Assembly: GCA_002633005.1 (NCBI GenBank)
Contig: NMRA01000582.1
Coordinates: 195,979 to 259,978 of the forward strand
Direction of reading: 5' to 3'
DNA length: 64,000 bases
Source of the DNA: Phoronis australis
Taxonomy: Eukaryota > Phoronida > Phoronidae
Every line of letters starts with the position of its first letter. Position 1 is the stretch's first letter. Position numbers and translations under genes: made by a program. The notes under the pieces were generated by a model. The model did not search any database, was not told the origin of the DNA, and saw only the letters and a program-made list of their open reading frames with translations. Below, one piece after another: positions 45,734-58,729 of this stretch.

Positions 45734-48700
45734 CTTCCAGGTGTTGATCTGTACAGCTATGGTAGATTGCAAGAAAGTGCCATTGTTTGAATCGGTCGCA
45801 CAAACGGATTTGCCGTCGGATATTGAAAACATAGTTAGAGAAACCAGGTTTTGGTGTTGCATTTTTACAGCGAAGGGAAGCTGTTCGAATGAAGTGAAAG
45901 GTCATCCAAATGCCAAAAATTGTAAGAGCATGTTGGTTTCACTTTCGTCCAAACTTCGAGAAGACTCACTTCTACTCCAGACTGCCATACGTATTATTGA
46001 AATTTTCAACCAAAAGGGTGAAAGTGGTATTTTGAGGTTGATGAAGGCGGTTACAGATACGACGGACATTTCCTACCTTGTTGCTAGGTTCGGAAACTAT
46101 CTGTCTACGTGTACGTCTGTTCTTGAGCTGGTTAAGGAGTTCGAAGCATTTTGCTTAGAGATTGTACCCAAAAGAAGTGTTTTTTCAAGAAAGTTGGACA
46201 TCATCGTTGGCAAACTGTCGCGTAGTAGTTTGTATACAGTTGCAGAAATCTTTGATAAGACTCCAAACTTGGAACAGTTGAAGGACCTGGAAAAACAGTT
46301 AAAGTTGTTGCAAACTTTAAAAGGTAGTGAAGTGTTTTTAAAGGTATGTCGCAAATCAATATCGAGATCAAGTATGACAAAATGCTTTAGCACCCTTGAA
46401 GAGAAGTTAGAGTCCCGTGTGAAAGACGACAGTTTTTCAAAAAACCTACACGACCTGTTTAACCACCAGTTTTTAAGTAAATCAAGTCTATACTGCCTCA
46501 TTTACAGTTTATCTTCGGAATACATGGAGTATGCAAGATTGTTTAAAGGTGAGGCGCGTGTTACTATTTCACAAGTGAAGGAAGTTTTTGAGGGGTGCTC
46601 TTCATTTTCAAAGGAAATTGACTTTTTCCGCCGTTTTGGTGTGGATATAATGAAGGATACTAGGGAAGCGCTGCTCATTTTCGAGAAATGCGAAATGTAT
46701 AAATGTCTTGCTGAAAACATTCTGGAACTAATTCGAAATGTGGGCAAACGTATCGATGAACAGGATACCGTGGTTCGTACTTTAAAGGCCGTCGTAGACT
46801 GTCATGGAGGCCTGATGCTTACGGAACTAGCGAAGCACTTACAATTCATGTCAAACCTGGAAATAAACGAGGAAATGGACGAACTTTTGTGCCAGTTGAA
46901 ATTCTCAAAAACTTGTTTAGGATTTCTGATGGAAAGCGAGGACTATGACTTCATAGAAATGATCGATTTCGTCGACGTCCAGTCAGATGTCATTACTGAC
47001 GTTGAAGTGGGGTGCTTGATAGAAGTAAGCCAATTTCTAAAACCTCTTCTGTCATTTTCTAGTAGTGCAGACAGTGCTGAAGAAATTCTGTGCAAGCTTA
47101 AAGAGCTGTGTCTCCAAGCTTCCCTTGACATATGCTATAAAATCAAGAAGTGTAATGACAACCTGCACGAACTAAAAAGTCTTCACATGAAAGTTGTAAC
47201 TGGAGAGGAAAGTCCAAAGACTACTGTAACGAATATCATGCAGTCAGGGAAATTTGATTTCAGCATTCAGTGTGGACAATGTCATGTCACACTGACATGG
47301 GCAGATTGCGGAAAACACGATTTCGTATACTTACAAGACCTTCACAACAGAACGCTTTTGACCATTAATAAAGACACTAAATTTTTCGCAAGTGGCATGG
47401 AGAGAAGTAACAAAAGCACCCTAGAAGAATTTGTTCGCTTGTATGAAGTCATCTGCAACATCAAGGAGATGTCCACTCAATTGCACGAGTTGGGTCACTT
47501 CGAATACAACGAGTTTTTGAGGAAAAAACAGACCAAAGAAGATTTGGAATTGCTTGCGAACACGTTGAGAAATGATCTTTCACAGTGGCAAGATATACTT
47601 CGTATGGCAAGAGAAGAAAGTTATTTCCTTAACTATGTTTTCTCAGATCAGCTGTGGACATTACTCAGGTTCTTTAAAACCGGAGAACTTCGAAATCAGG
47701 CCATTCCGCTATTACGATACGTCAACTTCAAACTACCGCACAATGAATGGATTCGCAAGCATAAGAAAGTAAAAATGACCTCAGAGCAGAATAAACTTCA
47801 ATTCGTTGGAAAACAGATGGAAGAAGTTCTTAAAAGGGTCCCACCTATAAATCGCCCTCTTGGATATAGTGACCACAGTATTGATTGGGCATACTTCATT
47901 GAAAGTGGTACACCACTGGTCATTCACCAACGAGAGGAAAGTGTTTCTGTTATCCCCACTGTCATGAAGCTGTACGAGTCCTCGACCGGAATGTTTCCTC
48001 AGGCCCATCAGATCTTATTCTGTACAGCTAACTCGCGTTGGGATGAAATTAAGCTTCTGCTTTCTCGATGCCTTTCAATAGCAGGTGAAAGCTTGTACTG
48101 CTTGGTGAATGTCGAAAAGCTGCCTGATGAACTTCAGTTTCAATTGGTTGACGAATTGCACGAATTCAGAGCGATTTCCCACAAAACCAATCGTCTTAGT
48201 ATTATTTCTACTGGGTCGAAATCTAACCCAGTTTTGGACAGGTACTCAAATGAAGTTAGGACAATTTCACCGATGTCTAAATCAGAACTCAGTCATCATC
48301 TCCAAATGTCACAAATTGCTGACATTCTCACCGTTACCTCCAAAATTCCTGGCCTCGGAAAATCTGAACATGTAGCAAAAAAAGCAAACGAACTGCAAAT
48401 GAAAAGAGTCCATTTTACGATTAATGGTCCTTTTGATAAAGCCGAAATTGTGAGTCGTTTACAGGGTTCAGGCGTCACCCGTAATTCCCTTTTGCATTTT
48501 GACTTGCTTGATGTTGATGACCCAAGTCAACTCGATGTTTTTATGTTTGAGCTTGTAGTTTTGGGTGTGGTAACTGGTGGCACAAAGCGATTTGCCCTAC
48601 CCACAAAGCACGTCTGTATTGAAATTGGAAACACGATAAAGGACAGGCTTGAAAATGCTTTGTATACCTGTACATCATTTAATACTAAGGAACTACAATG

Positions 48701-51700
48701 GGGTGATTTCAATGACTATGAGATCTCATTGAATGAAACACTCAGTCCAGTTCAAGTGGTTTGCAGTTACCTTAATCATCTGGACATTGAAAGACTAGAT
48801 TCGCTTGACATTCAGTTCAGTGAGAGCACTCATTGCCTAAACGCTAAGAGGTGTCAACAGTTGCTTCGCAATTACATAATCGTCGATGACATGTCTTTCA
48901 CAGTAGTTGATAATATTCTGAATGTCCTTGCAGACCAGCTCAAGAAACTTTCCGGCAGCGAATATTTTCAAACGGAAAATTTGTATCTCATGAAAGGCCC
49001 CAGTTCAACCATCAAAAGCACGCTTGTGAGAAGCATGATAGATGCTTTCATAGATTTTGCAAATAGGTCTGTTGGAGCTTACAAGAAAGCGCAGTTGGAG
49101 GATGTTATAGGTACACAAGAAGCAACGGATCCGTCCTCACATGAAATGGTGGAAAGAGTTAAAGGATTAGTACGTTGGGAAGACAGCAATCACCTCCTTC
49201 CCATCTTCCAATCTCATAATTTCAGCACAGTTACTCTACTATACAGGGATCTTAGTCTGGTGCCAGAGCAGCTATCTGAGGTGTTTAAAAGACAAATTGG
49301 GCAGCCACTGCCGAATTACCGTGACGTCAAGCAAGAGTTTTTGCTTCGTGAGTTGGTTAAGATTGTGCGAAAAGGTGACATGCCGCCTCCAGACATCCTA
49401 TCCTCTTATGCATTGACCCCAGACAACTTCCTAAAAATGGTTCTTATTTACCTCAGAGCAAAAGTTGGCGTTCCAGTTCTAATTATGGGTGAAACAGGTT
49501 GCGGAAAAACCTGTTTGGTTTCATTCTTGGCAGCCATTGGTGGTTACAATCTGGAGGTTTTTCATATTCACGCCGGCATTACTGCGCATGACATCATTAA
49601 AATGGTCAAAGAAGTTAATTGCAAAGCTGAAGAAAAATTGGCCAGTCAACATTGGATGTTTCTAGACGAAATCAATACATGCGACCATCTTGGCCTCATC
49701 AGCGAACTTCTTTGCCACAGAACATGCCGTGGGTTTGCGTTAGCGCCAAATGTTAAGTTTATTGCCGCATGTAACCCTTATAAGAAAAGGAAACAGATTT
49801 TAACAGCAGGGATCAAAGAGAACGTAAGAACAGATCATCTCTCAAACCTTGTGTATAGGGTTCACCCCCTGCCAGAAGGTATGATTGATTTCGTGTGGGA
49901 CTTTGGCTCTGTTGATGCGACATCGGAGTGGTCATACATCCAGCGGATGGTAGGAATATCAACTAAAACACAAAGCAACATGTTTGTTGAGTTATTGGCT
50001 TCATCACAGGACTTCATCCGGGACTATGAGAAGACGGACTCCTGTGTCAGTCTGCGAGACGTGCAGAGGTGCATTGATTTATACCAATGGTTTCGTTCGG
50101 ATTATTTGACGAAAGCATCTGAGGCAAATCACAGGCAGTTGACTGAAGAGGAGTTAGAATTGTTTTCTGTTGTCTTGTCCTTAGGGCACTGCTACCATTC
50201 CCGTTTGGGCAAAACTGAGGATAGGAATCGATATTGTGACATGGTTTCACCAATTTTACAAAAGCATTGCAACGAAATGGCTGAAAACGATGATTTCAAA
50301 CGGATTTTAAAACAAGAACATCTGTACATTCTAAACAAAATGAACATTCCTGACAATATAGCCAAAAACACGGCGTTATGCGAGAATGTATTCGTTATGC
50401 TGACATGCCTCCTCAACAAAATTCCGGTATTTGTTGTCGGGAAACCAGGTAGCAGCAAGTCCTTGTCTATGCAACTCATACGAAAGAATCTCCGTGGCCA
50501 CGACTCAAGCGATGACTTTTTCAAACTTCTTCCTCATGTTATTGTCGTGTCCCATCAAGGTTCAGAGTCGTCAACATCTGAAGGAATCATAAAGGTGTTC
50601 ACTAAAGCCAAACAATACAAACATCTGGAAGGTGGAACGTATTTGCCAGTTGTTTTGCTTGACGAGGTAGGTCTTGCCGAACATTCGCCATTCAATCCAC
50701 TCAAAGTATTGCACTCTCTCTTGGAAACAGACTACGGAAAACGTCCGGAGGTGGCTGTTGTAGGTTTATCAAACTGGGCATTGGACGAAGCTAAAATGAA
50801 CCGAGCCATTCATCTTATTCGATCAGAGCCTGATGTGACTGAGCTTTATTATACTTCAGTGGCAATAGCTATACAACAGGATTCTGAGAAAGAGTCCGCG
50901 CAATTGTCGGATAAAGAATTAAATGTTGTCTCTGAATTATATTTCAAACACCAAGAGACACAAGTATATCCAAACTTCCATGGTCTCAGAGATTTCTACT
51001 CTTTTGTTAAGTACTTGTGCAAAAATTCCCGCAAGCAGTTTGATGTACGTGTGTGGAAAAAGGGTCTCCTGCGAAATTTTGGTGGTTTGATGAATTCTCA
51101 TGACATCGTCAAAAAGTTCTTCAAATTAATTGATACACCTCATGGTGTTCATGGTGAAGATTGCGATGTGCATGTACCAGTTACTGATCTTGTTCACGAC
51201 AATTTATCAGACCCAGGCGCAAGGCATTTGATGCTAATAACCCATGGTGGGTCTGGCTTGGGTATTTTCGAAAATTTCGTTAATGAGCAACACCGCCAGT
51301 ACGAGGTTATGCTGGGGAGTCGATTTGAAGAAGATTTTTCGGAGAACTACAACTACAGAGTTCTGAACAAGATAATATCAGTCATGAAGCTTGGCAGGAT
51401 TCTTGTTCTTAAGGACTTGGACTATATTTATGGAAGTTTGTACGACATGTTGAATCAGAATTATACCATCACTGGAAGTTCAAAACGAAAGAACTGCAGG
51501 ATAGCCCTGGGACCAAACAGTAACTCCATGTGTTATTTGCACGATGAGTTTAGGTGTGTTGTCCTTGTCGACATCAACAAAGTGCAATATTCAGATCCAC
51601 CATTCTTGAACCGGTTTGAAAAGCAACGACTTACTTTCCGAGATGTTCTTTTGGATGAACAAGAATCAACTATCAAAGCACTCGAAGCTTGGGTTAAGGC

Positions 51701-54700
51701 GTTAACCACAATACCTGGTTTTAAGAATGCGTTTACAATTCGTAGCGCAATACCTGCATACTCAGAGGACCTACTAGCTTCATTGGTGCTTCGCATTTGG
51801 CCAGATGTGAAAACCTTAACACTGGATGACAAGTTAAATGAATGCAAAAAACTACTACTGTGGATCTTTACCCCGTTGGGAATGCTGAGAGCATCGAAAT
51901 CGAAATTTGCCTGCATTCCCGAGAATACCAATGATCTCCGAAAATGGCAAGACTACTATTTCAGCCTTCCAATTCATCAAGGTTTGTTGAAATTTACAGA
52001 AGTTTTACTAACTAAGCATGTTCAGTGGTATGATGATGAACATGGCTTCAAAGTTATAATTCAAACAGGATCCAGTCTGGCATTTGATGTACCTGGCACT
52101 CTCAAAGACACATTCTCGTGTCAGGTGGAACGCCTCAGCGTCTTCAAATCAGAGCAGCAGCTGAGTAGCACCATTCACCAATTCTGGTTTGAAGGTAGCG
52201 AAGAATTATTTGTTCTTCAGTGTAAACCATCAATAGATGGTCAGCACATGCTTCTCGCCAAAACCTTGATCGACAGATGTCGCGCAGACTATAAGCAAAG
52301 ACAAACTGGCCGTCTAAAGCACGCCATCATCATGATCCATCTCGATAGAGAAAAGGTTAGCTACGAAGATTGGCAGTTTACTTTTCTCTGTGGATGGTCC
52401 CTCGTGAACATAGATTCTTTGGAGATGTCAACTGTATCAGCACCTTCCCTTCTTGGAAAACAGATAGTCGATGTTGTGTGTGACAGCAATATCATAGATC
52501 TCCATCAAATCATTCTCGACAACATGTGCTGGGCATTTTCTCGCATCATGTACTCTGGAACACCGCGTACAAATGAAAGCACTCTCGAACTCATCAAAAG
52601 TATGAGACAAAATGAAAGAAATTATGAAATGACAGAGCACATTGCTAAACGCATAGTTTCATGGATTTCTGATCACCAGTCCAATACGCATATTGAAGGC
52701 AAGTTTTCAAATGATTGCTGGCAAGTAAGTCTGGCTTGCAACAGCTTACAAACTCATTCCACATTAGTTGCTACCTTCAGTTCCTACCTTCAAGAGAAGA
52801 TTCTTGAACCACTTTCACTGATAGTTTTTCAGCTGGAGAAACTAGGATCCTGGAAAGGTTTTGAAAAACACAAACAACTCTGGAGAGATGTGTTTTTCAG
52901 TAGTGATTTCTGTATTGACGACCTTCCTCTTTATCATGAAGTTGAAGGATATAGAATAGACGGGATCAGGCTTGACTTCCCTTTTCCGTTTAGTACAATT
53001 TTCGTTGACATAATCAACGAATCCAAGTCTAAATTCCTCCAGGGTTACCAATCATTCGTTGAAGATGAAGATTTTGAGAGCAGATTCTTTGCGTATCAGT
53101 CAGATTTTATGGACTCTATGTTTGCCAGCGTACCACTGTTAAAATCACACATTGAAGAATGCGGCTATGACGACTTTCTTGAAGGCTTTTGTAGTATTGT
53201 GTCAGCAAACCATTTTAAATCTTTGAGTTATGATGACCGCACATATGTCACCAGGTGTTCCATAAATCTTGGCTGTGAGAGTTCTGTTTCGTCTCCATTA
53301 AGTCGAACAGTCCAATTAATCACCAACTATTGGATACGCGAGCCACAAGTGCACACATCGTTGCAACTTTTGTCGATTTGTCGTGATCTTGGTACATACG
53401 GTAGTGTTGCAAGATTCATGAAAGAAGTGGTCAGTGAACTGAATATTCAGACAAGTGGAAAATCGTTTGAATGTTTTTTCAAGCGAATTCATCATTTTGA
53501 ATCTCTCCTGGTTGATGGAGCATGCAAGGCCTTATATCCTACAGAATCAGTTGTTCAGCATTGCAATGGTATACAGAACTGGCAGAGCAAGGTCAACGTG
53601 GTATTACTCAACGCTAGTCCAATTAGCCACGATTCTCCCATTCTGAACTTTCTTCGAGTCTGCAATGACTTTGTTATGAACTTGCAACTTCCACACAACT
53701 TAGAAGAACGGGCTGCCTCGCGTCTTGCATGCGCTGCATTGAAAGACGACATCCCATTGTATTCCAAAGAGATAGTTCAACACCTAGTGGATTTGTCAGA
53801 AAAAGGCGTTCCTGCTCGAGATATTCAACAATTTGCTTGCACCTATTTGATCAGATGTTACACCACAGACCAATATTGTGCTCCTCTAACTGAATTTTTT
53901 TTTGAGGCGATTTCACAGAATAAAGTTCCAACTTTTGGACCGGAGTCCTTAGGAAGCGTTATTGATTACATTTGGGAAGAGAATTGCAGTTGCCAAGACG
54001 GTGAAAATGGAAATGAGGATTCCGAATTTATAGGCAAGAAGTTTGATGTCATTAACTCCTTGCTTAATGATGAGCATTTCTTAGATACACGGCCCAATTT
54101 GCTGAAGCTCGATACGACCATTCGAAAGTGTTTTGAAAGGGAAGATTTCCACTTTGCTATATTGACCTGTGATGTCATAGAAATATACGTGTACAAGAGC
54201 ATTCCAGACCTTCAAACCAGGATTGGGGATAGCCATTCCATGCAGTTAGTCAAGACTGCCATGACATGTCACTCTGTTGTTCAAACCGAGTGGACACCAA
54301 GCTTGAAAGCAGTAACAGCCATTGGATTTATCAAAGCATTTTTACGAGCTATTGCCAGTTGTATTGAAAAGCAGCCCAATTTTACTGCCGAATCGCGTAG
54401 TTTTTGGCAAGAAGTATCCACTATCATTCGCATAGTCGATACTGAAGGCGCGGAGCGTTATCACAGTAAACTGGTCCAACAGTTTTTATTCAAATGCTTT
54501 CACGCGCAAGGAATGGGGTTTCGGGAGTTGCGACAGATGTGTGAAGAGCACGGAGACAAGATTCCTGCTCTTAAAACAGTCACGTGGACGGACCAGGAGA
54601 ACGTTGGCCCAATAGGATTCAGAGTAATGCCCATAAATGACCAGTATTGGGCTGCACTCGATTCACTTGATTCGGAAGAGTCTGTTTTGACTGCATATGT

Positions 54701-57173
54701 ACAGGAAGCAAAAACATCTACCGAAAAAACTTTCGCGCTTCTGTCAGTTATTATCGACAAATTCTACTTAATTAAAGGGTCTCGAAATTTCAAGAAAACG
54801 GAAAACGAAGTTGTGAGAAAACTCTTGAGGATTTTGAAAACATACAAGTATCCACGCAATATTATCTACTTCGTAGAATGTTTATGCTCTGAAGAACAGT
54901 TTCCGCTTGACTTTCTAAACATACACCCAGGAACTGTCATATCTGACATTCAGTTAGCATCTGTGTTGGTGCACGTTGTATGTTTCATGTTGACACACGA
55001 TACAACCATCAAAAACTCGGCTTGTGGTAAAGCCTTCTACCATGCTTCACATGAATTTTGCCTTTCACCAAAACAAGGCGAGACAGTTCTTCCTTCCATC
55101 AAAGTTTTCAAGTGCTCTTGTATGCATATGATTGGAACTAGTGCGACTTCGTCAACAACGCTATGTCCGGTGTGTGAAAAAGAACTTGGAAATGAGTCTC
55201 TTTGCCAAACTACCTTTGGTGAAACTGAAGAGGCATTGCTTTCCAGGGAGCAAGAAAACTTGGGCAATCTCACTCCTGCATCCTTTGCCATGTTGAGATT
55301 TTTAATACACACGTGCTTGTTAACTGGACAAACAATGAGACAATGGCCCAAATCAGAAGCGGACAGTGATAGGATTCGGAACGTTAAAGCCACAGATTCG
55401 CTTAAGAAGGTGACGGACGCCTGGAAATCTCTAACTTTGTTGTTTGCACTGCCGTCTCACCAGGTTTGTTGTTTCGTTCACGAAGCTCTTCACCGGCTTA
55501 AGTCATGTTTATTGCTCCCTCATGACACAGAATGGGAAAGTACCTTTACAGACAACTTGGAGGAACTGGTAAACAACCGGCACACCCTGATACAAGAAAA
55601 AATGCGGAGAGGTCATGTCAGTAATAAATCTTTTGAATCAGAGGTTGAGGAGCTGGATGGTGACAACTTGGAGATTGATTTAAAATGCTTAACCCAACTT
55701 TTCCGATATGCTCCTGACAAGTTTGATCCTAAGTCCACCAATCTTTTTTACAGCTCTTATAAGCTGAGCGCTGTCAGACACAAACATCCATTTTTATGGC
55801 ATTTTCTTAAAGAATGTGAAAACCTTTCAGTTCTGAAATCGTTATCAGCAATATTGAAATGGCAGATGATGGTTATTACCCACAAGGGTCATCGGATTTC
55901 CCGAAAAGATGAGAACCTAACGGTAGAACAGGTTCTTGACAGTGACCAGTCTCCCGAGATCAATAGGGCTAAATTACGCGAGATTTTGACGGAGTTTCTT
56001 AATGCTTGGAACAAAATTACAGAATTCCGTAGCGTTTTAGCCCATCACAACAAGAGTTTGAAAGAATTCCCAAGGTTAAATCTACGATCACAGTTCAAGG
56101 ACTGCATTGCATCCAGTAAGGAGTCCGTTCTGTTCGAAGTTGTGAAATCCTTAACATCAATGCAAAATGCCTTTTTGGAAAAAGCACTCAGCATGGCTGT
56201 CAGCGGCGAATGCATTGCGCTAAGTTTTATGTTGCAAAACACACAAACAGCAGTCCTTCCTATCACCCCTATTCGTGACATCCCAGCCATTCGTGTTTCG
56301 CAAGGAGTGCCTTCACAAATTATCGACTGCTCCTGGAAAGAATGGAAGGAGGACTTGTTCAGACTATCACAGTGTAACACGTTGTACGGCATGGGAAGTG
56401 ACGTACAGTTTGACTTCTCTGCAATAGAAATGGACCTATGCAATAACCTGGTGTTGGGAAAAGCTCACCTTCTGTTAGATGACAGCTTTCCTTTATTTAC
56501 GTACGCACATGAGCTCTCTCCAGACTCCAGTCGCCTGTCAGATCTGGCGAAAGTCATTAAACAAGAAAAATTACCGGAAGAAGCGGCCATAAAACTGAAA
56601 GACATGTACAACCAGAGTTTAAGAACTGTTGTCGACTTGAAGCGGGAATTAGATTTCATTGTGCATACCTTGTGTAAATCTTCAAGTCCCAACACCGCTA
56701 CTATGACAATAAAAGAATATGCAGAGCAGATGGTATATAAAGTGATGGCCACTACGTTTCCTGAAAAACTATTTCCTCATCCATTGGAAAAATTACTAGT
56801 GTGTCATCTTGTGGGTCTGTACAAAGCTATTGAAGAGTTGATGTGCTGCAACGTAGAGGACACACTACAAGATGATTTCACAAAGGCACTCCCAGATCAA
56901 GATGACAAGAATCTTGTTTCCAAGATTAAGTCAACCCCCATTGACCTCCCTAGTTTGCTCAAATTTATTAGGCAAATTGTATTTAGATATTTCTCCTCTG
57001 GGGTAGCCAGAGACCCGTCAATGACGTTAATTAAGCTTTTAGAAGGACAAGTACCATCACCCGATACCCCTGATGGACAGCAATACATTCAGCACCTCCG
57101 AACTCTGTTCCCTGAATACATTCAGATCGCCCATCTTTCTGTCGTGGTGAAACACATAGACAAGGTTGTGAAG
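45734..57173 (+). CDS. RNF213: RNF213-like main exon: stalk, AAA+ motor, E3 module (RING absent)
   Basis: Giant cytosolic AAA+ ATPase/ubiquitin ligase of the RNF213 (mysterin) family, linked in vertebrates to innate immunity and lipid metabolism. The acceptor TTTTCTTTTTCAG ends at 45733; 3813 uninterrupted codons reach the donor AAG|GTACGT, phase 0. Numbering codons from 45714: stalk about 20-1050; degenerate P-loop GPSSTIKS at 1095; AAA3 Walker A GETGCGKT 1259-1266, Walker B FLDEIN (D1318, E1319) and FIAACNPYKK; AAA4 Walker A GKPGSSKS 1576-1583, Walker B VVLLDEVG (D1650, E1651) and LSNWALDEAKMNR; DPPFLNRFEKQ near 1962; the RNF213-type LRVCNDF helix near 2648. The RING expected just before that helix is missing. 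An altered RZ-type finger sits at 3134-3154 (CSCMH...CPVC). With the other exons the protein nears 4.8 thousand residues, close to human RNF213 (about 5.2 thousand). Confidence 0.97.
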
Positions 57174-57854
57174 GTACGTACAATAGCATGTTGTGTTCAT
57201 GGTAGCATTGAAACCGCGTGACATCATTTGGAACTTGAAGAGACATTTCCTCCTTACTCACCAGGTAAAATACAACGTATAACAAACCCACTCAGCTACA
57301 CAAAATGTTTGAATGAATCAGCTGGTTTCACGATTCTCCTTGTCAAGCGTAAATAGGGAGATAATGTCGTTTCAAGTTCTGAATATTTGTCACCGTTACC
57401 TAGGAGTTGCTAAATGGTATTTATAGATGCTGGTTTCTGTGCCCTGTATTTCGCCCTGAAAGAGACCTGGCGTGCGTTCAGTAGGCGCTAGGACCTACGC
57501 TAGGACCTAGATAAAAGCTAGTCAAGGTCACGTGCTCTTATTTAAAATACACGGCAATATCTCGCGTAATCTCGCAAAGTCTTGCTTTTAAGCTAGGTCC
57601 TAGACTTACTGAGCGAGAGGCTGTTTGCTTTCATTTCTATGTGATTTTCTTTTCGGTTCGTTACGTTGTGCTTATAGCAAGGTTTTCTTATTTGGTGTTA
57701 CTTCACTTTAAGTAAAACATTGGTCTCAGTTTCCCTTCCAGCACAAGGCTCATTTTTCATTGTTAAAGAGTTAATATGAGTGGACCTTTTCTATGTGCAT
57801 GTTGTGTTATGTGTAATTATTCTTGTACGTGAAATTCGCTCATAAATATTTCAG
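57174..57854. other. Last intron of the RNF213-like gene
   Basis: Bounded by AAG|GTACGT and ATAAATATTTCAG|GAA. It contains a small palindromic MITE (57475-57614). If unspliced, translation would continue only 16 codons to TGA at 57222. Confidence 0.75.
57475..57614. mobile_element. 140-bp MITE with GCTAGGACCTA inverted ends
   Basis: CGTTCAGTAGGCGCTAGGAC at the left and, reversed, CGCTCAGTAAGTCTAGGACC at the right form inverted termini. A second CGCTAGGACCTAG follows the left end. The centre contains the 22-bp motif shared with 14245-14266. Confidence 0.65.
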
Positions 57855-57932
57855 GAACGGGTGGACAAAAGTAAATTCCCTCCGTCAAAGGGGTTCAAGC
57901 AGCATAGAAGACCAGGCTTCAGAAGAACGTAA
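57855..57932 (+). CDS. RNF213: RNF213-like terminal coding exon
   Basis: Acceptor ATATTTCAG ends at 57854. Phase 0 continues the main exon: 25 codons, ERVDKSKFPPSKGFKQHRRP and five more residues, then TAA at 57930-57932. The tail is strongly basic. The phase match and the abrupt frame closure support it as the true C-terminus rather than the 16-codon read-through of the preceding donor. Confidence 0.8.
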   Translation, partial: ERVDKSKFPPSKGFKQHRRPGFRRT

Positions 57933-58700
57933 TCACGTTGGAAGATTTTAAGAAGTTTGTGTAAGGGGTCGACTACTTTTCACCATGTAAGGGCAAATGT
58001 ACCAACCCCCTTCTTCCCGTTCATCGATGTGGTTTCATCTCATTACTCGCAAATTGGTCACGTCCTCTGAAATATTTTGGTGGTTCGGCAGCTAGTTGTA
58101 AGCGCAGACAGCAACTGAAAATATGATGAAATCTCAAGTTGCCGGATTGGAAATGCCGACTAGGGCCGCTGGTGATATGTCAGCAATTGGGTGAACTGCG
58201 CTTTTATTCAAATTTGCCATTATAGAAAATTGTGTGAATAAGAGATTGTACGTAACACAGTGTAGAACTCAAAAAGTTCTGTGTAAGTAATAGTTAATTC
58301 CCTGATATTCGTGTAGTGTTGTTACCAATAGGACGTTTAGTTGTAATATTTAACAATGCACTGTATCTGGAATGGAATATGTACAACAAGATTGTGTTCC
58401 ACACTTTCTTATTATATGATTGAATAATTTTAGTTTGATTTCGAGTTTCAAACCACTGCGCTCAAATTGGCGCAACTATGTTTGATTAAGTGTAGCTTGA
58501 ACAATTCTTCCACGGAGCACAGGCACCAAAACCTTACTCTAAATGAATAGCTTCAACTAGCTTGTACATATATTCCTTTTGCTGTGAACACGTGTATGTC
58601 TATGTAAAGAATTTTCGTAGTATCAGATAGATTGATAACCTACATGTATGTCGTGTTTCTGCTTAGAAGAGCAACTTTTTATTAAATAATGCTTAGCTTT
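57933..58700 (+). other. Probable 3' UTR
   Basis: Non-coding, AT-rich. Nearest polyadenylation-type signal is ATTAAA at about 58682; the first canonical AATAAA is at 60614. The true end cannot be fixed from sequence. Confidence 0.5.
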
Positions 58701-58729
58701 GTTCTTTACCTATCATGATTGTCCAGCAC

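Noticed and set aside
45717-57291. Many short minus-strand frames across the giant exon
   Set aside because: Shadows of the plus-strand coding frame with no independent signals.
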